From positions 3,120,296 through 3,184,295 of the forward strand of contig OX442437.1 of the NCBI GenBank assembly GCA_949361645.1: 64,000 nucleotides of DNA, in the 5' to 3' direction. The notes beneath the pieces were generated by a model, which was given only the letters and a program-made list of their open reading frames with translations, was not told the DNA's origin and did no database searches. This stretch comes from Spongilla lacustris (lineage: Eukaryota > Porifera > Demospongiae > Spongillida > Spongillidae). Below are positions 9,515 through 20,789 of this stretch, piece after piece (within the stretch, counting starts at the first letter, position 1; each line of letters starts with the position of its first letter). A program made the translations under genes and the position numbers.

Positions 9515-12500
9515 CTTTTAAAAAGAAGCTACTTAAAATTCTACCATACTTACGACAATGAATACAAACATTCTATACATGTAGCCATACATGTACATGT
9601 ATGCAGTGGATCCATACTGATGCTAAAGTCAATAAGGAAAATATACACTCCTGGCCTCAACTTTATTAACATATTATGAACTGCTTTCTCAAGCAGAGTG
9701 GTGACAAAAATTTATGGATGCACATGCACATAGTGAATTGTTCATTCACCATTTCCACCCTCTATCTACCAAGAAAAGACAGCTTACCTTGAAAATGGTC
9801 TCTTGTAGTACCTAAAAAAAGTGAGTAATACAGATGAACATGCTGAAGGTGAAGCCACACAATGCTGATGTGTATACCATATCAATACATACATGTACAC
9901 TGTTTGGTACCCTGTGCTATAGTGAGTAGTGTTGAAGTACAATCTTATTTGACAACATTATAGCATTTAACATCAATTGTATAGATGTGTTCATGTTACA
10001 GCTAATACAAATATGAACGTTTTCAACATTATAATGTGTGTGCAAGTTTGATGTCAGTTTATGTTCGTACAGATAACACGTATGTCATTCATTACATTCA
10101 AGTCCTCTCTCTTCATGACAACTTTTCCCACCACAGCAGATACTCTTCCTATAGTAACCCTATTGCAAGCAATGACATCTCACTAGGCATATCTCTAACA
10201 ATAGGACAGATATGTGTACAGAGCCATAGTGACAAGGTCACTGCAGCAGGCTCTGGGTTAGTTTGTTTTTAATTACGCACCATACACTTTGAAACTATGC
10301 ACATACATGTATATGTACAAGTGGAAAATACAAATACATGTAATATAATAAATTCAAGGTTTGCTTACTTTTTACCCTACAAATCCCTCATCTAAATTAC
10401 CTTGTTTTCTTTTCTTTAAACTTTAAATTATTCAATATAAGTATAGCTGAATACATACATGTACATAGAATACATGAACGAATGAATACAACATCACATT
10501 ACTAATGTTATGGTTAAGCCGATGAAATGTTACTAAGTGCATAAAATCTCGGAACTGAACCTAAACGAGAGGCACTTCAGGCCTTACAGTCAAGTTACCC
10601 TGGACAGGATGGCACTGCAGTTGGCTCTCACTAAGGCTAGGCCTAGGTGGCTGTATATTCCCAAAGATGGTCCTGGACTTGGGTTGGTTTAGCCTGGTGG
10701 AAAGACGACCAGCAAGCTTAGAAAAAGCCGCCACTGCTGCAGCACCCCAACACCCATAGGTCTCGACCACAAGTGGGATGCAGATCCAACCCAGTTCCTC
10801 ACACTTCCTGTCATTGCTGTTGTGCTTTCTGTTCTCAGCTGCAAGGGCTGCCGAACCTGCCGTCACGCTCGCTGCTAGCAAGACACTTGAATGTAGCGTG
10901 GACGTGACGGACAAGTCAAAGGCAGCAGGTTTGCCAAGGTCCCAGTTAGGGAAAAGAACATCTGCTGGGTGGGATTGTGTATTGGTAAACCCAGCCCCGC
11001 ATCCATCTCTAGACATGGACCCAGGCAAGCAGAAGTCTGAAAAAATGTCCCGGAACTTATGATGGCATGATACCACATCCCCTCCATGCTTACAACTGAG
11101 GGTGTGATGGCCAAAGTCATCCAATGCAAAAGAAGGACAGTGAGGGCAACTATGGCCTTGGACAACCGGGATATTCAACCACCACTTAAGTGCCTCTTGA
11201 AATTCTGCCAGATCCAAGTGGAGGTTAAGTCGAGGGGAGGGAGTGACTGACAGCCAAGCAGAGGCATGAGGTCAGTCAAGGTTGCACTTTGAAAATGGTT
11301 ATTGAACTGTTGGTCTTCAAGCTTGGAAGATAAGACCTTCTGTGAGAGATGGGAATCTTGTACCAACTCAAGGGTAAGGAAATCCTGGGGGTCCACAAGA
11401 CTGTTATAAAGGTCGACTGAAGAGGACAGATACTTACCTGACAACGAGGAGAGGCCTGAAGACTGAAATGAAGCTATGTATGCTGCAGGGGAATGGCAAG
11501 ATAGGTGCCGAAGCTCTAAGCCCCCCCCCCCCTCTTTAAGCTCAGTTGTGCCTGCTGCCAGGTGGAGGCAGAAGCATCCACTGCAGTACATTCTGAGAAG
11601 CATCGCTGTACACAATCATCAAACATGGCAAAGGCCTCCTTAACTAGGGGAGGTGGAGTATTTCTAGTTAGATGCACTAGTCTACAAAAGCTCCCACATT
11701 GTTTAAGAAGAAGCAAGGTTACTTGGGGGTCAATGGATCCCACAGCTTCCAATTGCTTAAGTAACTTGCAAGCCTCAGACCACTTTTGGGCTACGCAAAA
11801 CACTAGGTCACCTATGGGAGCCCCCAAGATCTCAAAGTGGGGCACATTGGATTGCTTCATCTCCTCTGGGAAGGTACTAAGACCGCTTAAACTGTACAAT
11901 TCGCACTTGGCAGTGTTGATGTAAAGGCCAAGTGGTGGTCCAAGGTCTTGTATAATGGCGAGAACACGAGCAATGGCTGCAGTTGGGCCAGCAACAACAC
12001 TATCATCAATGTACCATTGATGAAATAATAAGGATGCACAGTCAGCATCCTCCGCAATTGCTGACACAACCTGTTGCAGCACTAGACAAAAAACAAAGGA
12101 GGGGACCTAAAGGATCGCCTTGTTGAACACCTGTCTCTGAGGAAATGGTACCCAATGGGTGCCACAAGGTAGGATGCTGACCATAGCACCAAGAGGACCA
12201 TTGAAGTAGTTCTGGGAAGTGTAGGCTGCAGGCATCAAGGACAGCCTGTCTGGATACCCGATTGAAAGCATTGTGCAAATCAATTTTCAGGACTGCAAAA
12301 TCTTCATCCTGCCCAATGCTCATCCACGCAGCATCTCAGACCATGGATTATCTTCTCAGCACCTCCTGGACAAGCTACCCCAAGCTGAAGAGGAGCCAGG
12401 AAGTTATGGGCTTTTTCCTTTGTGATCAAGCAAAGGCATTTCCCAGCCAGACACCTAATGGCTTCTCTAACTGCAATTAGCCGGATGTCAGGGGGGGAGT

Positions 12501-14030
12501 TGGGTTTGTTTTTTTCCAAGGCCACCAGGTTACCCCCGGCGAGGAATCTAGCCACCTGCACAGGAACCTTGCCAGAGATAAGTAAGTTGGCCACATTTTT
12601 AAGTACTGCACCAATGGGGAACTGAAGGGGAACCTCCGCTGCCTCTATCAGGTGCTGTATGCGAAGACCAGAGGGGCCACATGCTGTATCCTTCGGGAAA
12701 GAGTGCAAAATGGCCATGATGTCAAAGTCCGGTGGGAGGCAAGGAGCAGCCGAGGGAGGTGCTGTGGGAGGAGTTGGGGGGATGCCTTTCGGATGCTTTG
12801 AAACCAGGAGATTCCATGTGGTATCGTTGTTGGGGGCCAGGCCAGAAGAAGTTGTGCCAATGATATAATCACCGCCTCCCTATACACTGCGCTGGACGCA
12901 ATTTGCCAAAAGCACAGGTGCAAATCAAGTGGCACGTAGTTTGTTAAACTGTATCTCTGTAACGGATGACATGCAAATTAACAAACAGAAAAAATCAATA
13001 GGTATAAGACTCCTCTCCGAATTTGACATGTTTTTAACACACACATGTGGAGAAATGGGGGATTCTAACTCATTGGGTTAGCCATCTTTGCACTCACAGT
13101 ATGGAAAATACTTAGAGCACCAAATTGATGTCCACATAGAGATATGATGTGTGAAAAAATTTGAAAGGAAACAGTTGTACCATTACGAAGATATACTGTT
13201 TTGTTCAACGTCAAATTTTATAGTGATAAATTTTAAAACTCTGAAGGATGATTATGCTGGACTCCCATATATGCATTTGAGTTTTGATTGGGAATGAGCA
13301 TTATCTCTGTTGTCTCAGTGCATTCTAAGTTTCACCATTTGCAGGTTCTTACACTCGCTAAATTTCAATTGAAACTAAGGTATGAATGGGATCATGTACA
13401 TGTATATTGCTAACCATATTCACAACACTTCAAATCCTACATAGGAACACACTCCCTGATACACAAAATAATCAACACTACAGCACACCTGGTGCACTAC
13501 ACTACACACTACAGCACCTGGTGCACCACACCACAGCACCTTGTGCACCACACTACAGCACCTGGTACACTACACTACAGCACCTGGTACACTACACTAC
13601 AGCACCTGGTGCACCACACTACAGCACCCAGTGCACTACAGCACCTATGAACCACACTACAGCACCTGGTACACCACAATACAGTACCTGGTGCACCACA
13701 CCATAGCACCTGGTGCACCACACCACACCACAGCACCTGGTGCACCACACCACACCACAGCACCTGGTGCACCATAAGAACAATGTGGGCAACTGACCCC
13801 AAATTTCCACCCGGAGTTTGATTCCAGTGCAAATTACACCCTCCCAGCACCTCAATTATTAACCAATTGCTTTTGTGGATGAGGCGCCTTAGGCACCCTA
13901 CTGCATGCACACACCACACTTAACAGCACTTACCAATGAACACAGATATAGCCCCTGCTGTAGGGCTACTGACAAACTCAGTAACATCTTCTTGTAATAT
14001 GGGTGCAGGTCCTATCCGGATAAGTTCCAT
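6942..14030 (-). CDS. MOCS2: Molybdopterin synthase catalytic (large) subunit, MOCS2B, five exons
   Basis: Exons on the minus strand: 14032-13934 (ATG at 14030), 9811-9788, 7382-7256, 7194-7071 and 7010-6942 (stop TAG). Every intron starts GT and ends AG and all phases join exactly, giving 146 residues. The MoaE-type protein transfers sulfur from the MOCS2A thiocarboxylate to precursor Z (cPMP) to make molybdopterin. Family features in order: AISVFIG-TTRDHF, VVRLEYEAY, the HR-TG-VVP segment, VSVMVAVSAEHRREAIEAV, IWKK (the region of the MoaE active-site lysines) and the C-terminal NKECFW. Intron 1 (4.1 kb) holds a dead non-LTR element and a minisatellite; intron 2 (2.4 kb) holds repeats; introns 3 and 4 are only 61 and 60 bp. 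The ATG has G at -3 and +4. It shares a transcript with MOCS2A. Confidence 0.93.
7885..8045. repeat. 16-bp minisatellite in MOCS2B intron 2
   Basis: About nine units of CTCACCACTATGAGGG with internal 6-bp CTCACC additions, preceded and followed by diverged copies near 7860 and 8030. Confidence 0.85.
8548..9645. repeat. Diverged direct duplication within MOCS2B intron 2
   Basis: Copy 1 (about 8548-8925) and copy 2 (about 8930-9645) share in order: CCACCATAATT, a GGGTGCAACA segment, GGGGCTACCAAGG, AAGGTTATG-AAAATCAA, and AGTGGATCCATA followed by AATAAGGAA. Copy 2 has about 370 extra bp near 9030-9395 and a (TA)16 tract where copy 1 has T-rich sequence. No coding content was seen; this may be a duplicated MITE. 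Confidence 0.65.
9481..9512. repeat. (AT)16 microsatellite
   Basis: Unbroken AT dinucleotide run within the second copy of the intronic duplication. Confidence 0.95.
10561..12935 (-). pseudogene. Non-LTR retrotransposon: reverse transcriptase plus restriction-like endonuclease, frameshifted
   Basis: Reading frames overlap in series from 12935 down to 10561. The reverse transcriptase has an N-terminal ACGPSGLRIQHLIEA block near 12690, AVLKIDLHNAFNRVSR near 12290, GVQQGDPLGPLL near 12115 and the catalytic YIDD near 12013. After it comes CPHC-x8-HH-x4-C near 11148 (a CCHC knuckle), then PADVLFPNW near 10965 and AAFDLSVTS, which fit the PD-(D/E)xK endonuclease typical of R2-like elements. At least five frame changes make it dead. 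It lies in intron 1 of MOCS2B, in the same orientation as the gene. Exact clade is uncertain. Confidence 0.8.
12945..13015. repeat. Fragment related to foldback element 2
   Basis: About 66 bp around GTAACGGATGACATGCAAAT and AAATCAATAGG matches the inner part of the foldback 2 arms (34700-34765 and the reverse complement at 29275-29340) at roughly 80 percent by eye. No terminal sequence is present here. Confidence 0.55.
13488..13772. repeat. 22-bp minisatellite in MOCS2B intron 1
   Basis: About a dozen units of CAGCACCTGGTACACTACACTA and variants with GTGCACCACAC. Some 22-bp units alternate with slightly shorter and longer ones. The open frames here are repeat artefacts. Confidence 0.9.
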
Positions 14031-14102
14031 AGCTGAGCACACTATAACGCCAATATGTAAATGATTGGTGACAATAAGATATCACCAGCACATGTACCTG
14101 CC

Positions 14103-14475
14103 TTATCCTCCACTAATAGGCGGTATCACTGCAACTTCATCACCTGGTCTAAGTACAAGTTCCTGATTCCACTCAATGTAGGCTTGGTTTACTGCAAGGA
14201 CTACACTATGCTGTATAGGACGCAAGCTGCAGCAAGCAAATGAACAACAGCTGAATTTTAATAGGTGTATTCGCCTCCAAACCTTGGAAACGCTGAAAGA
14301 ATGTTGTTAAGGATGTCTCTGGCTGTAGATCGCGTGGGCAAATAGTGTAATGTGCAGGTGACACCTGTCAGTTCCCGACTCTTTGCGAAGAAGTATAAAT
14401 TCACCTGAGAACACAGCCGTTACGTTACGTTACTTAAAATACCAGTAACTGCACCTTGACAATGTCACTTTGCAT
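14103..14475 (-). CDS. MOCS2: Molybdopterin synthase sulfur carrier subunit, MOCS2A, three exons
   Basis: Exons on the minus strand: 14475-14455, 14404-14283 and 14226-14098, with the stop TAA at 14105-14103. Joining gives 88 residues, the length I recall for human MOCS2A. The protein is a MoaD-type ubiquitin fold; its C-terminal Gly-Gly is made into a thiocarboxylate and donates sulfur to MOCS2B. Visible features: VNLYFFAKSRELTG at the start, VVLAVNQAYIEW in the middle, and the terminal GDEVAVIPPISGG. Introns are 50, 56 and (after the stop) 65 bp, with GT...AG ends. Exon 1 (MQSDIVK) is the least certain part: its donor AAG/GTGCAG is weak. After removal of the intron at 14097-14033 the MOCS2B ATG follows the stop by 7 nt. 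Confidence 0.92.
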
Positions 14476-14479
14476 TCGT

Positions 14480-15955
14480 TTATAACATTTACGTGAAATT
14501 GGATCAATACATATATGTAATAATACGGTTGCTCTACTGCTGCAGCTCCCGAATTTTGACAGTAAGTTCGTGTAACGTACATTTATATAAATTTATAAAT
14601 AGGCAGCTCACTTATGTAATTACTAGACATTATCTATTACCAAACTAGCGAATGAGAACACGTTACTTTAATACCAGGTAAATGATATAGCATTTTATTG
14701 ATTGAATCACCGAGAGAGACGGAGATAATAACATTGCTGTGAAGAAGAGCCTCATTTATAATGATACGATTACCAAAATCATAAGTTTATTATGATTTAG
14801 AATATGTAGTGACTTTGTTACGGCAAGGCACCATTTGGCCGTTGACCCTCGCACGTGCAAGTATACACGTGGCTCAGTATTTAGAAAGCATTTGCTGATA
14901 ATAACAGTCAGTTAAAATGTCAAACAAGAGTTATATACAAAAACAGGCTTTACAAAACCAATGCTTGCTCTTTGAAGTTCACTTCAATCAAGACAACCTC
15001 AGACCTGCCAACTGTGCTTTGATAATTTGCTTGAGCTTGGGCATGATTTTGCGGGAGAATGGGCATATTTAAGTTTGTAATGCATGAGCATCAAATATGA
15101 TAAACTTTCCGCATTGGAACTACCTACATGAACATAGCCGCGCACTACTCTATCACAGGTGATGATTAAAAGGCCATTACAGTTGACATACAACAAGCAA
15201 GTGAACTAAACACACAATCAACATCGGAGTCTATGGATCTCATGCACGGTTCCCAATCCTTCGATTCTATGGTTAAACGAAGACAGAAGTAATAAAATAA
15301 CACCGCATCCCCAAGAAACGTGGCAAATTTGGGGGCATTGTTGGATATTGAATATTCCCTCCTATGGTTTTTTTGGTTGGAAAACTGAATCTCACCCGTT
15401 TGTAAAGAGTACTTTATACTTTTTTTGGAATGGTCTTTTATAAATGACTCCCTGTTGCATGAAAAGATCAAACCGGTACATAGTTTATGATGTGGAAATG
15501 CCCTCGGGTACACTTTTTACAGGGTCATGTTTCTCACCACCTTGAGTATTACTGCATTAAGCATTGGTTACACAACTATAGGAGGGTGCATCATATTTTT
15601 TTTTTTCAAACGAGCCAAAGCTTCTATTGTACTCATTTTGCAGCAGTAAGTTACAAGACATTTTCACTCGCGTGGTAGGCAGGGGGCGTGGTCCATCCAT
15701 TCAAACTGCCAGCAGAGGCAAGTTTTGCAAGTTTAATCAACAAATCCAGTCTGTACCTGCCTAGATAGAGTCATGATCTTTTATTTAGTAAGACAGGAAG
15801 AAAGATTCTTGAAGTCTGCCCACGTAACAATTCACTGGCGGTAATGCCGTTTTTTTCTGCATATCACTTCTACTTTGAGAGATTATTACATGTATTTAAC
15901 TTAGAGCCTCAATTTTAAACCATTTTCATGACGTTTCATACAGTAACACTCTAGA
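14480..15955. other. No gene recognised
   Basis: AT-rich sequence upstream of MOCS2; its first few hundred bases presumably contain the MOCS2 promoter, but no TATA box was identified. Open frames to 115 codons here show no family resemblance. Confidence 0.5.
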
Positions 15956-15959
15956 AGGA

Positions 15960-16636
15960 ATATGTTCTTTAAAAAAGTCTGTACCTCTTACGCAATAAAG
16001 CTTGATCATGTTGTGGGCTCCTCCCACAATTCCCACACTTCAGTGACCATGTGCTGTGTGTTACAGCCTGTACGTTACTAGGCAAACTCTTGTCTCCTCG
16101 AAGTAGCACTTGCTGTTTCTTAACACTCTCTGACTGTTGCACTAATGAAACTGCTTTTTCCAGGGTGAGAGTGGCATCCATCCGAAGCTTCTCTGACAGA
16201 ACTCTGTCTAATATTCCAACAACAATCCTATCTCTAATCAGCTCTTCTCGTAGATCCCTGTAGTCACAATGCTCTGCCAATGAGTACAGATCCATAACAA
16301 ATGCATCCGTTGATTCTCCAACCTCCTGCTTCCTTTGGTTGAACTTTGCCTGTTCAAATATCACATTTCTTCTTTTCACAAAATCGGTTTGGAATTTATT
16401 TCGGACCATTTCATACTTCTTTGAATTCTCCTGCGATAAGCGAAATGAGCGAAGGATGTCATCCGTGTTGTCCCCCATACAGTATATCAACATGCTAATC
16501 TGGTTCTCTTCGGATTTTGTTTCGAGTCCCGTTGATAGCAGGAAATCGCTCAAACCGCCTTATCCACTTCGGCCATTCTTCCGGACGAGCAAAACAAATG
16601 GTTCTGGCAGGGTTACCTGAAATGCCATGCTGCCAC
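15960..16636 (-). pseudogene. Ty3/Gypsy Gag, frameshifted and truncated (Gypsy-A)
   Basis: The frame opens at an ATG near 16629 just after a primer-binding-like TGGTGGCAGC, passes RPEEWPKWIRRFERF in one frame, shifts near 16530-16555, and continues through ISMLIYCMGDNTDDIL and NVIFEQAKFNQRKQ to a degraded zinc knuckle starting CGNCGRSPQH. This is the retrotransposon Gag domain that packages element RNA. Downstream Pol sequence is missing: sequence to the left of 15960 is unrelated. Confidence 0.75.
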
Positions 16637-16638
16637 CA

Positions 16639-16745
16639 TGTAGTATTAGCCGATAGCCGAAACAAGACAACTCTCAGAATGAACACAATTCCAATAAGAT
16701 CCCACCCTCCCCCCCATGCGCATGCGTCATGCACATAATACTACA
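16639..16745 (-). repeat. 107-bp LTR of Gypsy-A with 10-bp inverted termini
   Basis: Read on the minus strand it starts TGTAGTATTA and ends TAATACTACA, perfect 10-bp inverted ends in the TG...CA form. It sits immediately before the primer-binding-like site and the Gag start, so it is the 5' LTR. No partner LTR was found. Confidence 0.7.
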
Positions 16746-16749
16746 CTCG

Positions 16750-19175
16750 TGTTATCATCTCTATGCCTATGCAGTGCAATATTTTGTGTCCCACAGAGTA
16801 AAATGACCTTGACAATAGCCTTCAATATGTGGAAGTTTATATCATATACATGTAATTGCTTGAGATATTTGATAAGGCAGTGTTTGCTCAGGATGTTCAA
16901 CACCTTTAAACTCATGGAAGTACTGGATCTTTATGATAGTCAGTATTCTCATGAACTGACAGATATCCACATATGCCAGTTGCTTTGTTGTATTTACACA
17001 TAGGTGCAGTTACAATTATACCACTTTGTATTTTGCTACGTTTTGGTGGAAACAGTGCACAAAATTTGCAGTACCCACCTTTCTGTGAAGGACTCTAAAC
17101 AAACCACTTGTACTTTTCCAACCATGCACACTGGAATGATAGAACCTTTTTATTGTCTCCTATTTGTAATGTATATGTGGAAAGTCAGTTCTGAGGAACA
17201 AAGTGTGGTATTGGACTCGTTGCTCTCTTGTGAGAGCTGCAAATGTAATCTTTTCAGATGCTATGTCACCAATGTCATAGCATGTGCCAGAGGACATAAA
17301 TTGCTTAGGGTGTTGTAGTCTATATCATACAGACTGATGTATTTCATGCTTCTAACCTAATGCAATCTCAGAATGACCACTTTGTATTGCATTTCGGAGA
17401 GGATAAATGCTGGGACCAGCTAATTTGAAGGCCACACTGCTGTTTGCGGCTGGACACTAGGTATGCAATTAGAAAGAGAAAGTACCGTAAATTGAATTAT
17501 ACATAATGTTATGTGCCTCATTATGAAACCTACCTCTAGCAAGCTAAACTGCTCTTTCATTTTAAGTACAATGTGTTGTGATTAGTTCCTTTGTTTTCAT
17601 TATGCATTTGGCCATAGGCATTCCATATGCGCAAGCTATTATGTTTCTTAATAGCACGCATCCTCTGTTTGCACCAATATCGAGCCGTAACTTTTAAAAG
17701 TGTTTACTTCGGGTTCGTTGCACAGATGCCCTGAAATTTTTCAAAGAGTTTGGCGCATGTAATCATGGAAGAAAAGAAGACTCAGTCTTTTTCTCCAAGT
17801 AGCCCGCAGTGACATATCAAGCACAGGGGCCATGGGGGCATTGCCCCCACAATTTTGACTCAGAGAGGGTCTACAGTGCTTTTGAACCGTCTCTCTATAT
17901 CGTATCTATCGAAACTCTAATAGCTACTTGGCCAAATACAACAAACACATGGATTATTCATGAAATTCTCTGGCATACTGCACCATGAAAAAAGTAGTGC
18001 CAATTTTACAATGATATTTTCAGATAGTGACAAATGGACGCTATGCTTGATACATTAAGATTACTTATTTCAGCCTTCCTCCTATCTCGCTATAGAACAG
18101 AGCCCTCCTATCTTGCTATAGAACAGAGGATGGTACACGTCCTTCTTAACTAATATGCATATCCCACCACATGTGTAGCCAACGCATATGGTACATGTAT
18201 ACTTAATACAACTACATTTCAGTCTACCAAACTAGGGTCAACAAGAACGAGGATGTATATAAGAAGTACCACTTGTCTTGTTTCATTTTCCACTTTCATT
18301 GCTTTTGAGGAAGAAAGAGCCCGCCTTAGTGAAGACATCCTTCGAAAGGTGCCATTTTGGAATACAATACATGATAGTAAAGGAAACGCTAAGCCATGTG
18401 ATTTAGGTCTTAAATAGAACAATTGTGCTTCTACTGTTGTATGGCTTTTAAATAGCAATTTGTTCATATATAGTAAAATGGGGTCAGGGTTGCCAAGGCA
18501 GGGAAGGGCCCAATTGGGTTGCTGCCAGCTTAGGGCCTGATACAAAGAGTACGATAACTGGACTCAAGCATCAAATGGGGGGGGGGGGGGGGGGGAGGGA
18601 GGGGGGATCAGCCAATCTCCCCAGGCTATGGCCTGAACTCATGTTAAGTTGGTCAAGATCAGCACCATCAGTGGGACTATAGAAGACCCTAGATCCATAA
18701 ATTACAGTACTTATAATTTATCATTAGAGCTTAGAATTGAATAGCCCTTATTGGCATAATGAGATAACGCGATGGAAGTCGTGATCGGTGCGGGCTTACT
18801 GTACGCATAAATCGTTTAGCACATTACCTTTTGCTTTCTTGGAAAAGTAAGATACTTGCTGAATGAGGTGAACCGTTTGTTGCCATGCGACTGATATGCT
18901 ATATCACCTGGGATGTTAATTGCATTCTTTAAGAGTATTGATACTTAATTTTATTCATCATCAGGTCTGATGGGGGTCCGGACACCACCACTGTATACAA
19001 AATAATACAACACATCTCAAGATATAACAGAAGCCCATTAGGTATGTAACCTCAGAAAGAACTCAACTGAATGGGAACACAGAAACTAGGGTGTCAATAG
19101 GCAGGGCTAATGGAGTACTTGCCTTTGAACTGGTTAATACTCTGCAATCTCTAAGCTTGACTTCAAACTTTAGTA
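16750..19175. other. No gene recognised; short repeats only
   Basis: Contains a hAT-MITE-like G/C-rich palindromic stretch near 17836-17862 (GGGGGCATTGCCCCC), a 26-bp tandem duplication at 18076-18128 (TCCTATCTCGCTATAGAACA and its copy), and a G19 run at 18577-18595. No exons were identified. Confidence 0.45.
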
Positions 19176-19179
19176 CCTA

Positions 19180-20600
19180 TCCTGTTGCCTTCATTATCTT
19201 GTGGGGTATCGTCTCTGCTCTCCTGGCAAGCCATCCCCTGGCAGGTCTGGTAAAGTAATTGTGGGTTCAATCTGGGGTGCATCAATGGTTGGATGGACAT
19301 TTGATAGTACTCCCTTGTATTGATGCTGATTTCTGTGCTGCAGTCGGTTTATATGAACAATCCGGGTTCTTGTACCTCTCTGATCTCCATATTCATTTCA
19401 TTCATGACAGATTTTATCATCCACTTGCCTTTCCACCTACTTTCTAGTTTTACTAGACTTCGGAATTGACAGCCAAACAGGGTCACCTTTAAACAAATGC
19501 AGTTTTGCATGAAAGTCTAAAGCAATTATCTGAGCAGCTCCAGTTTGTACTGTATTAGCCTCCACAATGTCCTGTGGTTCAGCTAGCTTTGCTTGCAGAT
19601 AGCCTTGGTATGTGTTTGTGTCCTCTTCCAATCATGAGTGCAAAATGGTGAAACTCCCATTGATATGTGCACTGCTGTACGATAGGCACAAGCACCAGTT
19701 GTAGATAACGTTCCCATTCGTAGTATTTTTCCTCATATCTCTTAACAGCTGCAGTAATGATCTGTTCACACGTTTAACCATGCCGTCACACTGTGGGTGG
19801 TAAGCTGTGGTATGACGTTTGTTGATTCCAAATGTTTCCAATGTCTGTTGAAAGATGGTACTTTCAAAATTGGTACCTTGATCAGAGTGTTGAATATCAG
19901 GTATACCATACACTGTAATATGGTGTACAATCTCAGTTGTGATCCTACTAGCAGTCTGATCATGAAGGGAATGGCCCACGAGCAAATATATGTTGTTGTG
20001 CCCTGCCCTCGGAACATCCAACATGTCCACTGCTATCATCATTGTCCATGGTCTGCCAATAGATCTGGAGCTGGGATTGGAACTTTTGCTTGTTGACAGG
20101 CTACACACTTACTGCAATACTCAATGACTTCTGAACATACATGTATGAACCTAAAATGCTTCTTGCTTCAAACTTTACATTTTCTCCATTTCTTGGTGAC
20201 CTGCTGATGGAGCATCATGATTTCTCTGTAGTGCTTCCTTTTAAAGACTTTCTGGAAGCACTCGCACTGAAATAATATCAGGGGCTGGGCTTGGAGCATA
20301 TCATCTGCATACTTTGCCATCAATCGAAAACTGACCAGATCTGTTGATATCTTTTGAGTGGATGCTGACTCCCGTTTCCATAATGCGAGGGAGTTTTCAT
20401 GCTTAGCAATGTTGCATGAAGCAAGCTGATGGTTGGGTCATCTCTGCATGCCTTTCGCATATCTTTGAATATTCTGGGACCCAATACCTGGCATAAGATA
20501 CAGCACACTGCACATATATCGTACACGTCCAGTGTACAGTGTGGTGAACAATTCAATGGTGCTGTGTATTTTTCAACAAATCGAGCAAACATTTCAACTA
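19180..20600 (-). pseudogene. Ty3/Gypsy integrase region, decayed (Gypsy-B)
   Basis: From 20592 downward: a linker with HPLKRYQQIWS, the second half of the H2C2 finger (CSKCVACQQAK near 20100), the integrase core with IAVDMLDV and HSDQGTNFES, then a C-terminal domain with GDPVWLSIPKS near 19465 and RWKGKWMIKSV just beyond. The catalytic glutamate expected in the GMVERFNRS-type motif is Lys (GMVKRVNRS). Several frame changes and stops are present. Gag and reverse transcriptase are absent: at about 20600-20790 the sequence changes to an oppositely oriented element. Confidence 0.78.
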
Positions 20601-20789
20601 GTTTAGAACATGATTTTTGTTGTCCCGCCTGAAGAAAACAACAGGAAGGTGGGTAGGATTAGATAAATTCACGGCACTTCAATACACTGTCTCGACAAAG
20701 CATCCGCAATTCAATTCTGCGATCCCTTCGTATATTCAATCTGGAAAACATACTCTTGTATTGCCAATGGTAAACTTCCTTTCTCTGAT

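Noticed and set aside
13386..13919. Open frames on both strands with HYTLQHLVHHTTAP-type repeats
   Set aside because: Translation of the 22-bp minisatellite.
18219..18545. 108-codon frame (-)
   Set aside because: No recognisable domain, no splice or promoter context, adjacent to a poly-G run.
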